From Colimorpha sp045222295 (lineage in GTDB: Bacteria > Bacteroidota > Bacteroidia > Bacteroidales > P3): DNA of 64,000 bases. The translations under genes and the position numbers were made by a program. Shown piece by piece: positions 20,130-28,143 of the stretch; position 1 is the first letter of the stretch; each line of letters starts with the position of its first letter. Location: assembly GCA_045222295.1 (NCBI GenBank), contig JBGUXP010000022.1, positions 1 through 64,000 on the forward strand. Reading direction: 5' to 3'. Below the pieces are notes generated by a model. It made no database searches. It was given only the letters and a program-made list of their open reading frames with translations, and was not told the origin of the DNA.

Positions 20130-20159
20130 TTGCCAACTCACTATTCTTTTGTATTTTTG
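20130..20159 (+). promoter_or_regulatory. Promoter of the TPR/FRG pair
   Basis: TTG at 20130-20132, 19-nt spacer, TATTTTTG at 20152-20159. The predicted transcript starts at about the ATG at 20167, so the mRNA is leaderless or has a leader of a few bases if the ATG at 20173 is used. Confidence 0.65.
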
Positions 20160-20166
20160 CAAAAAA

Positions 20167-20880
20167 ATGAATATGGATCTAAAAGAGTTTAATGGCACTT
20201 TGTTTGAGTTGTACGACAGATTGTTCTCTGCCGACGATATCAAACGGAATCAGGCCTGTACAGAAGCACTTGGGCTGATTGACAAGATAGAAAGCGAAAG
20301 TCATAAAAATGACGTTCGAAAGATGATTGTGTTTCATTTGTTTGATGCCCGACGCTTCCAGGAAGCCCACGAGTGTATTAAGGCAATGAAACAATCGGAC
20401 GATTATTACTATAGCATGGCAGGGCATCAAGCTGCGATTGAATACTGCAAAATATGTGACATCGCTAATCTTGAACAAGCCATTAGGAATGCTCAGTCGT
20501 TGGCTAAGCAGTCGGGACACAAGGCCGATTATGCTGTCTGTTGTATGGAGCACTCAAAGTATTTATATCAAAATGGGAAATACGACGATTGTATTGAGGT
20601 TTTAGGTGATGTCATTGTGATTGCTGAGGAGCTGAAAAACGTAAGGTTTGAATTGGGTGCAAAATATTACACTTCGTTGGCATTGTATTGGAAAGGGCAC
20701 AAAGACATGGCATTGGAGATATTGCGCGAAGTGTCCGAGACAGCCTGCGATGTTAGAAGTCAACACGTCGCCATGTTCTCAGAATTGAAGCGTGCGGAGA
20801 TACTCAGTGAGGTTGGGAGAAAGGACGAGGCCTTGAACATATTAAAACAATGGTGCGATAATTTTGAGACTCAGTTATGA
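20167..20880 (+). CDS. TPR-like helical protein coupled to an FRG-domain protein
   Basis: 237 residues from 20167 (MNMDLKEFNG). A longer frame back to 20029 is rejected because it would begin upstream of the promoter. The protein is all-helical with weak TPR-like units (for example AHECIKAMKQSDDYYYSMAG, ADYAVCCMEHSKYLYQNGKYDD, LGAKYYTSLALYWKGHKDMA, AEILSEVGRKDEALNILKQW). No catalytic motif is seen. Its TGA stop overlaps the ATG of the FRG gene (ATGATG), a sign of translational coupling and probably of a complex. AT-rich composition and position between 6S-like RNA and clpB mark an accessory island. A defence or stress role is inference from the partner. Confidence 0.72.
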   Translation: MNMDLKEFNGTLFELYDRLFSADDIKRNQACTEALGLIDKIESESHKNDVRKMIVFHLFDARRFQEAHECIKAMKQSDDYYYSMAGHQAAIEYCKICDIANLEQAIRNAQSLAKQSGHKADYAVCCMEHSKYLYQNGKYDDCIEVLGDVIVIAEELKNVRFELGAKYYTSLALYWKGHKDMALEILREVSETACDVRSQHVAMFSELKRAEILSEVGRKDEALNILKQWCDNFETQL

Positions 20881-21995
20881 TGGATTGGTCAAGATGGGCA
20901 TCAGAGCCGAAGGGTAACTTGGACGATTATCCGTCGATAATCGATATAATTGAGAGTATTATCAGAGAGGAAGATAATCGGGTGAGTGTCAAATATCCCC
21001 TACTTCACAATCATACATCGTTAAGCCTGTTGGAGCGGCCCGGACGTTATATCATCATGTCGCCAACAGGCGATAATAACAATGTTGAGTTATTGCCGGT
21101 TAGCAAAAGCAGGATGACCTATTACCGTGGACAAAGCAAATACCATTCACCCTGTAAACCATCTCTATTTAGGAACGAGAGAGAAATGAGCAGGAATGTG
21201 CTTGTGTCAAGCCTGCAAATCGCTGAGTTGTTCTGCTGTTTGCGGAAACACCCTGTTATTTGGGACATAATGCAGACTAGACTCAACTTTCAGAACAAAA
21301 TATTCAATGTTCCGATACCTATTCATTTCGAGGGTTTGGCACAACACTACGGCATCAAGACTAGCTATTTGGATATTACAGCCGACAAGTGGGTTGCTGC
21401 GTTCTTTGCAACTACAATGAATGAAAATGATGAATACAAACCAGTCGATACCAATAACGCTAATCACCCCAAATACGGTGTGTTTTACAGATATCCGTGG
21501 GTGATGCCCGATGGCAGTATCCGAAAAGATGAGGTACACGCGATTGGTTTGCAGTATTTCAATCGTCCCGGAAGGCAGTCCGCATTGGTTATCAAACAGA
21601 ATGAGAATGACGACTTTGACACTATGGAAGGTGTTGAGAAGATATTCTTCCGTCATGATAATAAAGCCACAAAACTCATTTATGATTTAAGCCTGCAGGG
21701 ACGTCGTTTCTTCCCACAGGATTCTTTAGCATCAATTATCAATAAGTTTGTTAAGGGAACGGCGTTCTCAAGAGAAGCTGTCCTGACATGCAACGAGACC
21801 GACTTCCCATTCGTAACGCATGATGCTTTTGTCCATTGGGTGAAAGACAACAACTTGACAATAATGGATGCGCCCCAGTTGGTGTTCGACCCCAAGGAGG
21901 TCCGGCAAGAATTTGAATATTGGAACAAAGAAGGCAAGCAGCGGTTCATGAACCAAATATACACATTACCCGTGTTTAGACTACCGATAAGCTAA
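20877..21995 (+). CDS. FRG domain protein
   Basis: 372 residues. The FRG signature is visible: TYYRGQSKYHSPCKPSLFR at about 82-100, then FEGLAQHYGIKTSYLDITAD at about 145-165, followed by WVAAFFATT. The domain is named for its conserved Phe, Arg and Gly; its biochemistry is unsettled, and it is often found in prophages, mobile islands and candidate phage-defence or toxin systems. The C-terminal third (about 230-372) has no family I recognise. It is the second gene of a two-gene unit with the TPR protein. I infer that the pair may be a defence or abortive-infection module; nothing in the sequence proves it. Confidence 0.82.
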   Translation: MMDWSRWASEPKGNLDDYPSIIDIIESIIREEDNRVSVKYPLLHNHTSLSLLERPGRYIIMSPTGDNNNVELLPVSKSRMTYYRGQSKYHSPCKPSLFRNEREMSRNVLVSSLQIAELFCCLRKHPVIWDIMQTRLNFQNKIFNVPIPIHFEGLAQHYGIKTSYLDITADKWVAAFFATTMNENDEYKPVDTNNANHPKYGVFYRYPWVMPDGSIRKDEVHAIGLQYFNRPGRQSALVIKQNENDDFDTMEGVEKIFFRHDNKATKLIYDLSLQGRRFFPQDSLASIINKFVKGTAFSREAVLTCNETDFPFVTHDAFVHWVKDNNLTIMDAPQLVFDPKEVRQEFEYWNKEGKQRFMNQIYTLPVFRLPIS

Positions 21996-22137
21996 TTTTA
22001 TTTGCCAGCATCGGCAAAATTCGTATCTATCCACCGTGTTCTGATATGAAATCTTGCCGATAATATGCTTTAAATCCTAGAATTGATTGAACTTTTATTC
22101 TCTTGATCCTTTGAACTTTTAAACTCTTGAAGCCTCT

Positions 22138-22305
22138 TTATTGTGTCACATACACACGCCAGCTGCCGTCCTTGTCGCCACACTCTACGTATTTCTTTTC
22201 CAGCAACTGAACCAGCAGCTTCTGGATAGCTGCCACGCTGATACCCGTCAACTCTTTCATGTCTGCCAGGGTCAGCGTAGGCTGCGACTGCGTCGCGTTC
22301 AGTCA
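22138..22305 (-). pseudogene. Relic of a winged-helix C-terminus
   Basis: On the minus strand, a frame bounded by a TGA at its 5' end codes for a helix-turn-helix segment (LADMKELTGISVAAIQKLL, then LEKKYVECGDKDGSWRVYVTQ) and ends in TAA at 22138. This looks like the last 50 residues of a winged-helix regulator or of an AlbA_2-type ATP-binding protein, with everything before it lost. In the frame one base off, an 86-residue ORF without sense covers the same bases. The upstream junction at about 22300-22330 matches no other feature. Confidence 0.6.
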
Positions 22306-22396
22306 CTATACGGCTGGACAACCACGTCATGCGGCAGCTCGGAGCTTAACGCTGAATGGGGGATTCGGTTATTCCTTCGCGAACAGAATCAAATCG

Positions 22397-22429
22397 TTGC
22401 TTCTGTCCTAAAAATACAAAATATCTTTG
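22397..22429 (+). promoter_or_regulatory. Possible promoter of clpB
   Basis: TTG at 22397-22399 and TATCTTTG at 22422-22429. It lies 286 nt before the clpB start, leaving a long leader that contains the palindrome at 22587. Confidence 0.45.
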
Positions 22430-22586
22430 AAATGGTTGTAGTATTACAACCTTTTTGGTATTTTTTTATTGCTTTCACATTTTTGGCCGAATTATAATCA
22501 ATGAAAATGCTTTATTTGCAGTTTGTAGACGCACTATGTTAGGTAGATTACCGAAGAATTGTCGAAGGGTCATCGGACTGACACAT

Positions 22587-22607
22587 GGACTGCCATTTTG
22601 GCAGTCC
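22587..22607. promoter_or_regulatory. Perfect palindrome before clpB, possible heat-shock operator
   Basis: GGACTGCCA and TGGCAGTCC, 9-bp perfect arms around TTT. The site lies 108 nt before the chaperone gene clpB. It could be a repressor site or, with the following CTTTG, part of a hairpin. Confidence 0.5.
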
Positions 22608-22651
22608 TTTGTTGTTGGTATGGTTATTGCTTTGAGGGTCAGTGAAAATAA

Positions 22652-22683
22652 CGTTGATACGTTGATAGGTTGATACGTTAAAA
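22652..22683. repeat. 8-bp CGTTGATA tract before clpB
   Basis: CGTTGATA, CGTTGATA, GGTTGATA and CGTTAAAA lie directly before the clpB leader end. Similar to the tract at 3963. Confidence 0.6.
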
Positions 22684-22714
22684 TAAACGAATAATAAATA
22701 AAAACCAAATAACT

Positions 22715-25330
22715 ATGACCTTAGACAAGTTCACAATTAAAGCGCAGGAAGCCGTGCAGAAGGCGCAGGAGGTGGCCCTCGGAGGGCAGCACCCCGCCAT
22801 CGAGACGGCACACCTGCTGAAGGGGCTCCTCTCGGAAGACGAGAATGTGACACCCTACCTCCTCAAGAAGATGGAGGTCAACATCCCCCGCCTGACGCAG
22901 CAGGTGGATGAAATCTTAAACTCTATGCCGCGCGTTAGCGGCGGTCAGGTGTACCTCAGCTCCGATGCCAACCAAGCCCTTGTGGCCGCACAGCAGCGCG
23001 CCACCAAGATGAACGACGAGTTCGTCAGCGTGGAGCATCTGCTGCTGGGTATCCTCAGCGGTCGCGACCGCGTGAGCCAACTGCTGAAAGATGCCGGTGT
23101 CAACGAGAAGGCACTCCTCGCCGCCATCCAGGACCTCCGCAAGGGCTCCAAGGTGACCAGCCAAAACCAGGAGCAGACGATGAATGCCTTGAACAAGTAT
23201 GCCAAGAACCTCAACCAGCTGGCGCAGGCCGGCAAGCTTGACCCCGTCATCGGACGTGATGAGGAGATTCGTCGTGTGCTGCAGATTCTTAGCCGCCGTA
23301 CCAAGAACAACCCTATCCTTATCGGTGAACCCGGTGTGGGTAAGACCGCTATCGCCGAGGGACTTGCACAACGTATCGTCAGTGGCGACGTGGCCGAGAA
23401 CCTTCGTAGCAAGACTATCTACAGTCTCGACATGGGTGCACTTATCGCCGGCGCCAAGTACAAAGGCGAGTTTGAGGAACGACTGAAGAGTGTTATCCGC
23501 GAGATTAATGAATCCGACGGCGAGATTATCCTCTTCATCGATGAGATTCACACCCTCGTGGGTGCGGGTGGGGGAGAAGGTGCAATGGATGCCGCCAACA
23601 TCCTCAAGCCGGCTTTGGCAAGAGGTGAACTTCGCGCCATCGGTGCTACGACCCTCGCTGAGTACCAGAAGTACTTCGAGAAAGACAAAGCCCTGGAGCG
23701 TCGTTTTCAGAGCGTGCTCATCGACGAGCCCTCGGTGCCCGACACTATCAGCATCCTCCGTGGCCTGAAGGAGCGCTACGAGGTGCACCACCGTGTGAGA
23801 ATCAAGGACGAGGCCATCATCGCCGCCGCCGAGCTCTCGCACCGCTACATCTCCGACCGTTTCCTCCCCGACAAGGCCATCGACCTTATCGACGAGGCGG
23901 CTGCCAAGTTGCGTCTGGAAATCGACTCGGTGCCCGAGGAACTTGATGAGATAGAGCGCCGTATCCGTCAGCTGGAGATTGAGCGCGAAGCCATTAAAAG
24001 AGAAAACGACCAAGACAAGATTGCCCAGCTCGACAAGGAACTGGCCGAACTCCGCGAGCAGCGCGACCAGATGAAGGCCCGCTGGCAGAACGAGAAGCAG
24101 GTGGTCGAGGCCATCCAGGCCGAGGTGAAGAACATAGAGAGCTACAAGTTCGAGGCCGAGCAGGCCGAGCGTGCCGGCGACTACGGCAAGGTGGCCGAAC
24201 TGCGCTATGGCCGCATCAAGGAGGCCGAGAAGAAGGTGCAGGAGTTCAAGGACCAGCTGAAGCAGATGCAGGCCGACAACGCCATGATCAACGAGGAGGT
24301 CGACTCGGAGCAGATAGCCGAAGTGGTCTCGAAGTGGACCGGCATCCCCGTGACGCGTATGCTGCAGAGCGAGCGTGAGCGGCTGCTGCACCTCGAGGAC
24401 GAGCTGCACAAGCGTGTGGTTGGGCAGGACGAGGCAATCAGCGTGATAGCCAACGCCGTTCGTCGTTCACGTGCAGGTCTTTCCGACGGCAAGCGTCCTA
24501 TTGGCAGTTTCATCTTCCTCGGCACCACGGGTGTCGGTAAGACCGAGTTGGCGAAAGCCCTCGCCGAGGTGCTCTTCGACGATGAGAATATGATGGTGCG
24601 AATCGATATGTCTGAATACCAGGAGCGCCACAGTGTCAGTAGGCTCATCGGTGCACCTCCAGGGTATGTAGGCTACGATGAGAGCGGCCAGCTGACCGAG
24701 GCCGTGCGTAGGAAACCATACTCGATAGTGCTCTTCGACGAGATTGAGAAGGCGCACCCCGATGTGTTTAATATCCTGCTGCAGGTACTGGAAGACGGTC
24801 GATTGACCGACAACAAAGGTCGTACCTGCGACTTCAAGAACACCATCATCATCATGACCTCGAACATGGGTTCCGACATCATTCGTGAGAAACTGGAGGG
24901 CAGCAGCATGCCCACACAGTACGAGCTCGACGAGACCAAGAATGCTGTGATGGAGATGCTGAAACAGCGCATACGTCCTGAGTTCCTGAACCGTATCGAC
25001 GAAATCATTATGTTCCAGCCGCTGAGCAAGAATCAGATCAAGGACATCGTCCGCATACAGCTGTGCATGGTGGCCAAGATGCTGGAGCAGAACGAAATCA
25101 CCATCTCGGCGACCGACGAGGCCGTCAACCATCTGGCCGAAATCGGTTACGACCCCGCCATGGGTGCACGTCCCGTGAAGCGTGTCATCCAGCGCGAGAT
25201 ATTGAACGAGATGAGTCGCCAGCTTCTCGAGGGCAAAATCCACTCCAACGAGACCATCATCATCGATGTCATCGACGACCACTTCGTCTTCTACAACCCT
25301 GCAGGGAAACCGAGTACCGCTAAGAAATAA
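22715..25330 (+). CDS. clpB: ATP-dependent disaggregase chaperone ClpB
   Basis: 871 residues, normal length. The N domain covers about 1-145. The first AAA+ module has Walker A GEPGVGKT and Walker B-like LFIDEIHTLVGAG. The coiled-coil M domain (about 410-530) marks it as ClpB and not ClpA or ClpC. The second AAA+ module has Walker A GTTGVGKTE, LFDEIEKAHPDV and the arginine finger/sensor region FLNRIDEI. It works as a hexamer with DnaK to pull proteins out of aggregates after heat stress. It is a single-gene unit; the upstream palindrome may mediate heat control. Codon use is that of a well-expressed gene. Confidence 0.98.
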   Translation: MTLDKFTIKAQEAVQKAQEVALGGQHPAIETAHLLKGLLSEDENVTPYLLKKMEVNIPRLTQQVDEILNSMPRVSGGQVYLSSDANQALVAAQQRATKMNDEFVSVEHLLLGILSGRDRVSQLLKDAGVNEKALLAAIQDLRKGSKVTSQNQEQTMNALNKYAKNLNQLAQAGKLDPVIGRDEEIRRVLQILSRRTKNNPILIGEPGVGKTAIAEGLAQRIVSGDVAENLRSKTIYSLDMGALIAGAKYKGEFEERLKSVIREINESDGEIILFIDEIHTLVGAGGGEGAMDAANILKPALARGELRAIGATTLAEYQKYFEKDKALERRFQSVLIDEPSVPDTISILRGLKERYEVHHRVRIKDEAIIAAAELSHRYISDRFLPDKAIDLIDEAAAKLRLEIDSVPEELDEIERRIRQLEIEREAIKRENDQDKIAQLDKELAELREQRDQMKARWQNEKQVVEAIQAEVKNIESYKFEAEQAERAGDYGKVAELRYGRIKEAEKKVQEFKDQLKQMQADNAMINEEVDSEQIAEVVSKWTGIPVTRMLQSERERLLHLEDELHKRVVGQDEAISVIANAVRRSRAGLSDGKRPIGSFIFLGTTGVGKTELAKALAEVLFDDENMMVRIDMSEYQERHSVSRLIGAPPGYVGYDESGQLTEAVRRKPYSIVLFDEIEKAHPDVFNILLQVLEDGRLTDNKGRTCDFKNTIIIMTSNMGSDIIREKLEGSSMPTQYELDETKNAVMEMLKQRIRPEFLNRIDEIIMFQPLSKNQIKDIVRIQLCMVAKMLEQNEITISATDEAVNHLAEIGYDPAMGARPVKRVIQREILNEMSRQLLEGKIHSNETIIIDVIDDHFVFYNPAGKPSTAKK

Positions 25331-25417
25331 ATCGAATGTGGCGAGGAATTCTAATAAAAAGGATTCCTGAGTGGATTAGTTAAAAAAGGAAATAAACGTT
25401 TGGAAATTAGTGTGGAA

Positions 25418-25448
25418 TGGGCGCGACGTAAGTTGCGCCCATTTTTTT
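25418..25448 (+). terminator. Intrinsic terminator after clpB
   Basis: TGGGCGC (25418-25424) pairs with GCGCCCA (25435-25441), followed by seven T. Confidence 0.82.
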
Positions 25449-25494
25449 GTGTCAACCAAGCGACAACTGCCTATGAACCAGTTATTAACTCTTT

Positions 25495-25544
25495 ACCAAC
25501 TCCTAACCAAGTCCTACCATGGTAGGACTTGGTTAGGAGTTGGT
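25495..25544. repeat. Perfect 50-bp palindrome without spacer
   Basis: Left half starts ACCAACTCCTAACC and the right half is its exact complement up to GGTTAGGAGTTGGT; the centre is CCATGG at 25517-25522. It lies between the clpB terminator and the dnaX promoter. A shorter relative with the same ACCAACTCCTA core and the same TATGAACC lead-in is at 53738-53784. Confidence 0.9.
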
Positions 25545-25617
25545 TGGTGTATGGTGTGTTGTGTGGGGCAGGAGAGGAGGGGAGAGAAATATATTTTTCC
25601 ATGTCGCGGAATTTTTG

Positions 25618-25625
25618 TATCTTTG
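25618..25625 (+). promoter_or_regulatory. -7 box of the dnaX unit
   Basis: TATCTTTG, 51 nt before the dnaX start. Confidence 0.6.
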
Positions 25626-25675
25626 CTTTGCAAAAGGTATGTGAGTTTGGAGTTTATTAACGGAAAAACAGATAG

Positions 25676-26779
25676 ATGGATAATTTCATAGTATCGGCAA
25701 GAAAGTATCGTCCCACGACATTCGCCAGCGTGGTGGGGCAGGAGCATATCACGCGGACGCTGAAGAACGCCATAGCGACAGGTCAGCTGCCACAGGCTTT
25801 CCTCTTCTGCGGACCGCGCGGCGTGGGTAAGACGACCTGTGCGCGTATCCTTGCCAAAACGATTAATTGCGAGCATCGTACCGCCGACGGTGAGGCCTGC
25901 AACCAGTGCGATAGTTGTCGTTCCTTCAATGAGGGCGCATCGATGAGCATTTTCGAACTCGATGCCGCCTCGAACAACTCGGTGGACAATATGCGAGAGC
26001 TGGTGAAGCAGGTCTATATACCACCTCAGATGGGCAAGTACAAGGTCTATATCATTGATGAGGTCCACATGCTGAGTCAGGCGGCTTTCAACGCCTTCCT
26101 GAAGACCCTCGAAGAGCCACCGAATTACGCCAAGTTTATCCTGGCCACTACCGAGAAACACAAGATTATCCCCACCATCCTTAGCCGTTGCCAGGTATTT
26201 GATTTCAAGCGCATCGAGAATGAAGATATCGTTCGTCACTTGAAGTATGTGGCTGATAGCGAAGGAGTGAAATTTGAAGAGGGTGCGCTGGAGGTCATCG
26301 CCCGCAAGGCCGAGGGCGGTCTGCGCGACGCTCTGTCTATCTTTGACCAGCTGGTGAACTTTACCCAGGGAAACTTGACCTATCAGGGTGTGCTTGAGAA
26401 TCTTAACGTGCTTGACTCGGATTACTACTTTAAGCTGACCGACTTCATGAAAGCCGGTAACTTGAGCGGGGCCCTGCTGCTCTATCAGGAGGTTATCGGC
26501 AAGGGATTCGGAGGCCAGCACTTCCTTACGGGGCTATGTGAGCATCTGAGGAACCTCATGGTGAGCCTTGACCCGCAGACACTCAAGCTGATAGATGGCG
26601 GCGACGCTCTCCGCCAGCGCTACGGCCAGCAGGCTCAGCAGTGCGGATTGCCAGCACTGTTGGGATGGCTCAACACCGCTTCGGAGTATGAATATAAGTT
26701 CCGTGAAGCCAACAACAAGAACCTGTTTGTCGAGGTGTGTCTGATGAAACTTACAACCGCCTCGATGCCAAATGGATAG
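25676..26779 (+). CDS. dnaX: DNA polymerase III gamma-like subunit (clamp loader core), ended by an in-frame TAG
   Basis: 367 residues. AAA+ motor with Walker A GPRGVGKT, four zinc Cys (C at the start of CEHRT, then CNQCDSC), Walker B IIDEVHML and the SRC arginine-finger motif ILSRCQ. Domain III (collar) ends near residue 363 (EVCLMKLTTASM). The frame stops at TAG 26777-26779, but the same frame continues for 193 more codons that look like the normal DnaX tail. So the stop falls exactly at the core/tail border, giving a product equivalent to gamma. Whether the tau form is made by readthrough, or the gene carries a nonsense mutation, cannot be told here. It loads the beta clamp onto primed DNA. 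Confidence 0.93.
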   Translation: MDNFIVSARKYRPTTFASVVGQEHITRTLKNAIATGQLPQAFLFCGPRGVGKTTCARILAKTINCEHRTADGEACNQCDSCRSFNEGASMSIFELDAASNNSVDNMRELVKQVYIPPQMGKYKVYIIDEVHMLSQAAFNAFLKTLEEPPNYAKFILATTEKHKIIPTILSRCQVFDFKRIENEDIVRHLKYVADSEGVKFEEGALEVIARKAEGGLRDALSIFDQLVNFTQGNLTYQGVLENLNVLDSDYYFKLTDFMKAGNLSGALLLYQEVIGKGFGGQHFLTGLCEHLRNLMVSLDPQTLKLIDGGDALRQRYGQQAQQCGLPALLGWLNTASEYEYKFREANNKNLFVEVCLMKLTTASMPNG

Positions 26780-27358
26780 ATTGCAAGAAGTCCCGAAAGG
26801 GCAGGCACGGAGAAATGTGAAAGAAAGGAGCCGGAGGTAAAGCCAACGGTTGCTCCGTTGTTGCAACCCGTTCAGGAGCCTGTGGTTAGGCCTCAGCAGG
26901 CTGTTGCCGCTCCGATGTCTTCACGTCCTACTCCGATATTAGGTGGTATTTCCATCAAGGTAACGCAACCAAAGGTGGAGTCTGTACAGCATATCGCTGT
27001 GGAAGTGAAGCCGTTGACCGAGGAGGACTTGCAGGTCTACTGGAAAGAGGCTGGCGAGAAACTAGGCCTTCAGGAACTGCTCTCTGAAGCCGTGCCTCAC
27101 TTGGGTGAAAAGCCCGGATGCTTCGAGGTGGACGCACAGTCGGTGACCTTCCACGAGGACTTCAAGGCGCACAAGATTGACATCATGGAGTTCTTCCGCG
27201 GCAAGACCGGCATGAAGATGCTCGACTGCAAGGTTAACCCGCGGTTTGTGAGCATGGAAGAGGTGATTTATTCGCCTGATGACAAATACAACGCCATGCT
27301 GGAGCATAATTCCAAGCTGGTGGAATTGAGGAAGTTGTTTCCCCAAATAGACTATTAA
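26780..27358 (+). CDS. dnaX: dnaX tail (tau-specific region) after the in-frame stop
   Basis: This frame is continuous with dnaX, without any further stop. It begins with a charged stretch, then a Pro/Val/Gln-rich linker (PTVAPLLQPVQEP), then a compact C-terminal domain of about 110 residues (LTEEDLQVYWKEAGEKL to LVELRKLFPQIDY) of the kind found at the end of Bacteroidetes DnaX. A TTG at 26858 is the first plausible internal start, with no clear ribosome site. In a second frame (+1), bases 26772-26840 also lack a stop and read MDRLQEVPKGQ, so a frameshift origin is possible. The stop TAA is 2 nt before dapF. Confidence 0.75.
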   Translation: MARSPERAGTEKCERKEPEVKPTVAPLLQPVQEPVVRPQQAVAAPMSSRPTPILGGISIKVTQPKVESVQHIAVEVKPLTEEDLQVYWKEAGEKLGLQELLSEAVPHLGEKPGCFEVDAQSVTFHEDFKAHKIDIMEFFRGKTGMKMLDCKVNPRFVSMEEVIYSPDDKYNAMLEHNSKLVELRKLFPQIDY

Positions 27359-27360
27359 CC

Positions 27361-28143
27361 ATGAAATTCTATAAGTTTGACGGTGCCGGGAATGATTTCG
27401 TCGTGATAGACAATCGCGACAGTAACTTCCGTGCCACGGAAGAGGAGGTGGCCAGGCTGTGCCACCGAAGGTGCGGTGTGGGCGCCGATGGCCTGATGAC
27501 GCTGGAAAGACCTCCCGAGGGCTATGATTTCGAGATGAAATACTACAACAGCGACGGCCGTCTGGGCTCTATGTGCGGAAATGGAGGCCGCTGCATTGCG
27601 GCGTTCGCCCATTTGCTCGGGATGCCCAAGCATTTGAACTTTAAGGGTTTCGACGGTCCGCACGATGCCGAAATCATTATGTGGGACGAGAAGCGTGGAA
27701 TTGGTATCGTGAAATTGGGGATGCGCAATGTGGCGACCCGGGAGGTGCGCCGCTGTATGAACGGTTGGTTTCTGGATACGGGCTCTCCTCACTATGTGCA
27801 GAGAGTGAGAGATTTGGAACATTTTGATGTTTTGGGGGAGGGACGACGACTCAGGAACAACAAGACAGAGTTCCCGGAAGGGACGAATGTCGACTTTATA
27901 GAAGATTTACCTGACGGCCGCCTTTTTGTGCGCACCTTTGAACGAGGCGTTGAGGACGAGACTTGGGCTTGTGGCACGGGTGTAACCGCTTGCGCTATAG
28001 TGACAGGAAATCATGCCATTGTGACACGTGGCGGTGATTTTAAAGTAACCTTCGATGCCTCGGGCGAGGGTTATAAGAATGTTTGTCTGATAGGTCCAGT
28101 GGCCTTGAATTTTACTGGAGAATGGATTTGTTCAGCGCAATAG
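27361..28143 (+). CDS. dapF: Diaminopimelate epimerase
   Basis: 260 residues. The two catalytic cysteines are in MCGNGGRC and WACGTGVTAC, and the N-terminus has the usual KFDGAGNDFVVID. It inverts LL- to meso-diaminopimelate, the last step before lysine and the peptidoglycan cross-link. It follows the dnaX tail by 2 nt and overlaps the start of ligA by 22 nt, so the four genes dnaX, dapF, ligA and the PagL-like gene form one operon. Nothing odd in the sequence. Confidence 0.97.
   Translation: MKFYKFDGAGNDFVVIDNRDSNFRATEEEVARLCHRRCGVGADGLMTLERPPEGYDFEMKYYNSDGRLGSMCGNGGRCIAAFAHLLGMPKHLNFKGFDGPHDAEIIMWDEKRGIGIVKLGMRNVATREVRRCMNGWFLDTGSPHYVQRVRDLEHFDVLGEGRRLRNNKTEFPEGTNVDFIEDLPDGRLFVRTFERGVEDETWACGTGVTACAIVTGNHAIVTRGGDFKVTFDASGEGYKNVCLIGPVALNFTGEWICSAQ

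Noticed and set aside
22070..22330. 86-codon ORF on the minus strand before clpB
   Set aside because: The meaningful frame is one base off: the winged-helix relic listed as pseudogene.
22916..24409. 497-codon open frame antisense to clpB
   Set aside because: Leu/Val/His-rich shadow of a biased gene; no promoter, no recognisable domain.
26777..26779. TAG recoded as an amino acid throughout the genome
   Set aside because: Other genes, such as corA, rho and the 53-residue peptide, end in TAG with sensible C-termini, so TAG is a normal stop here.
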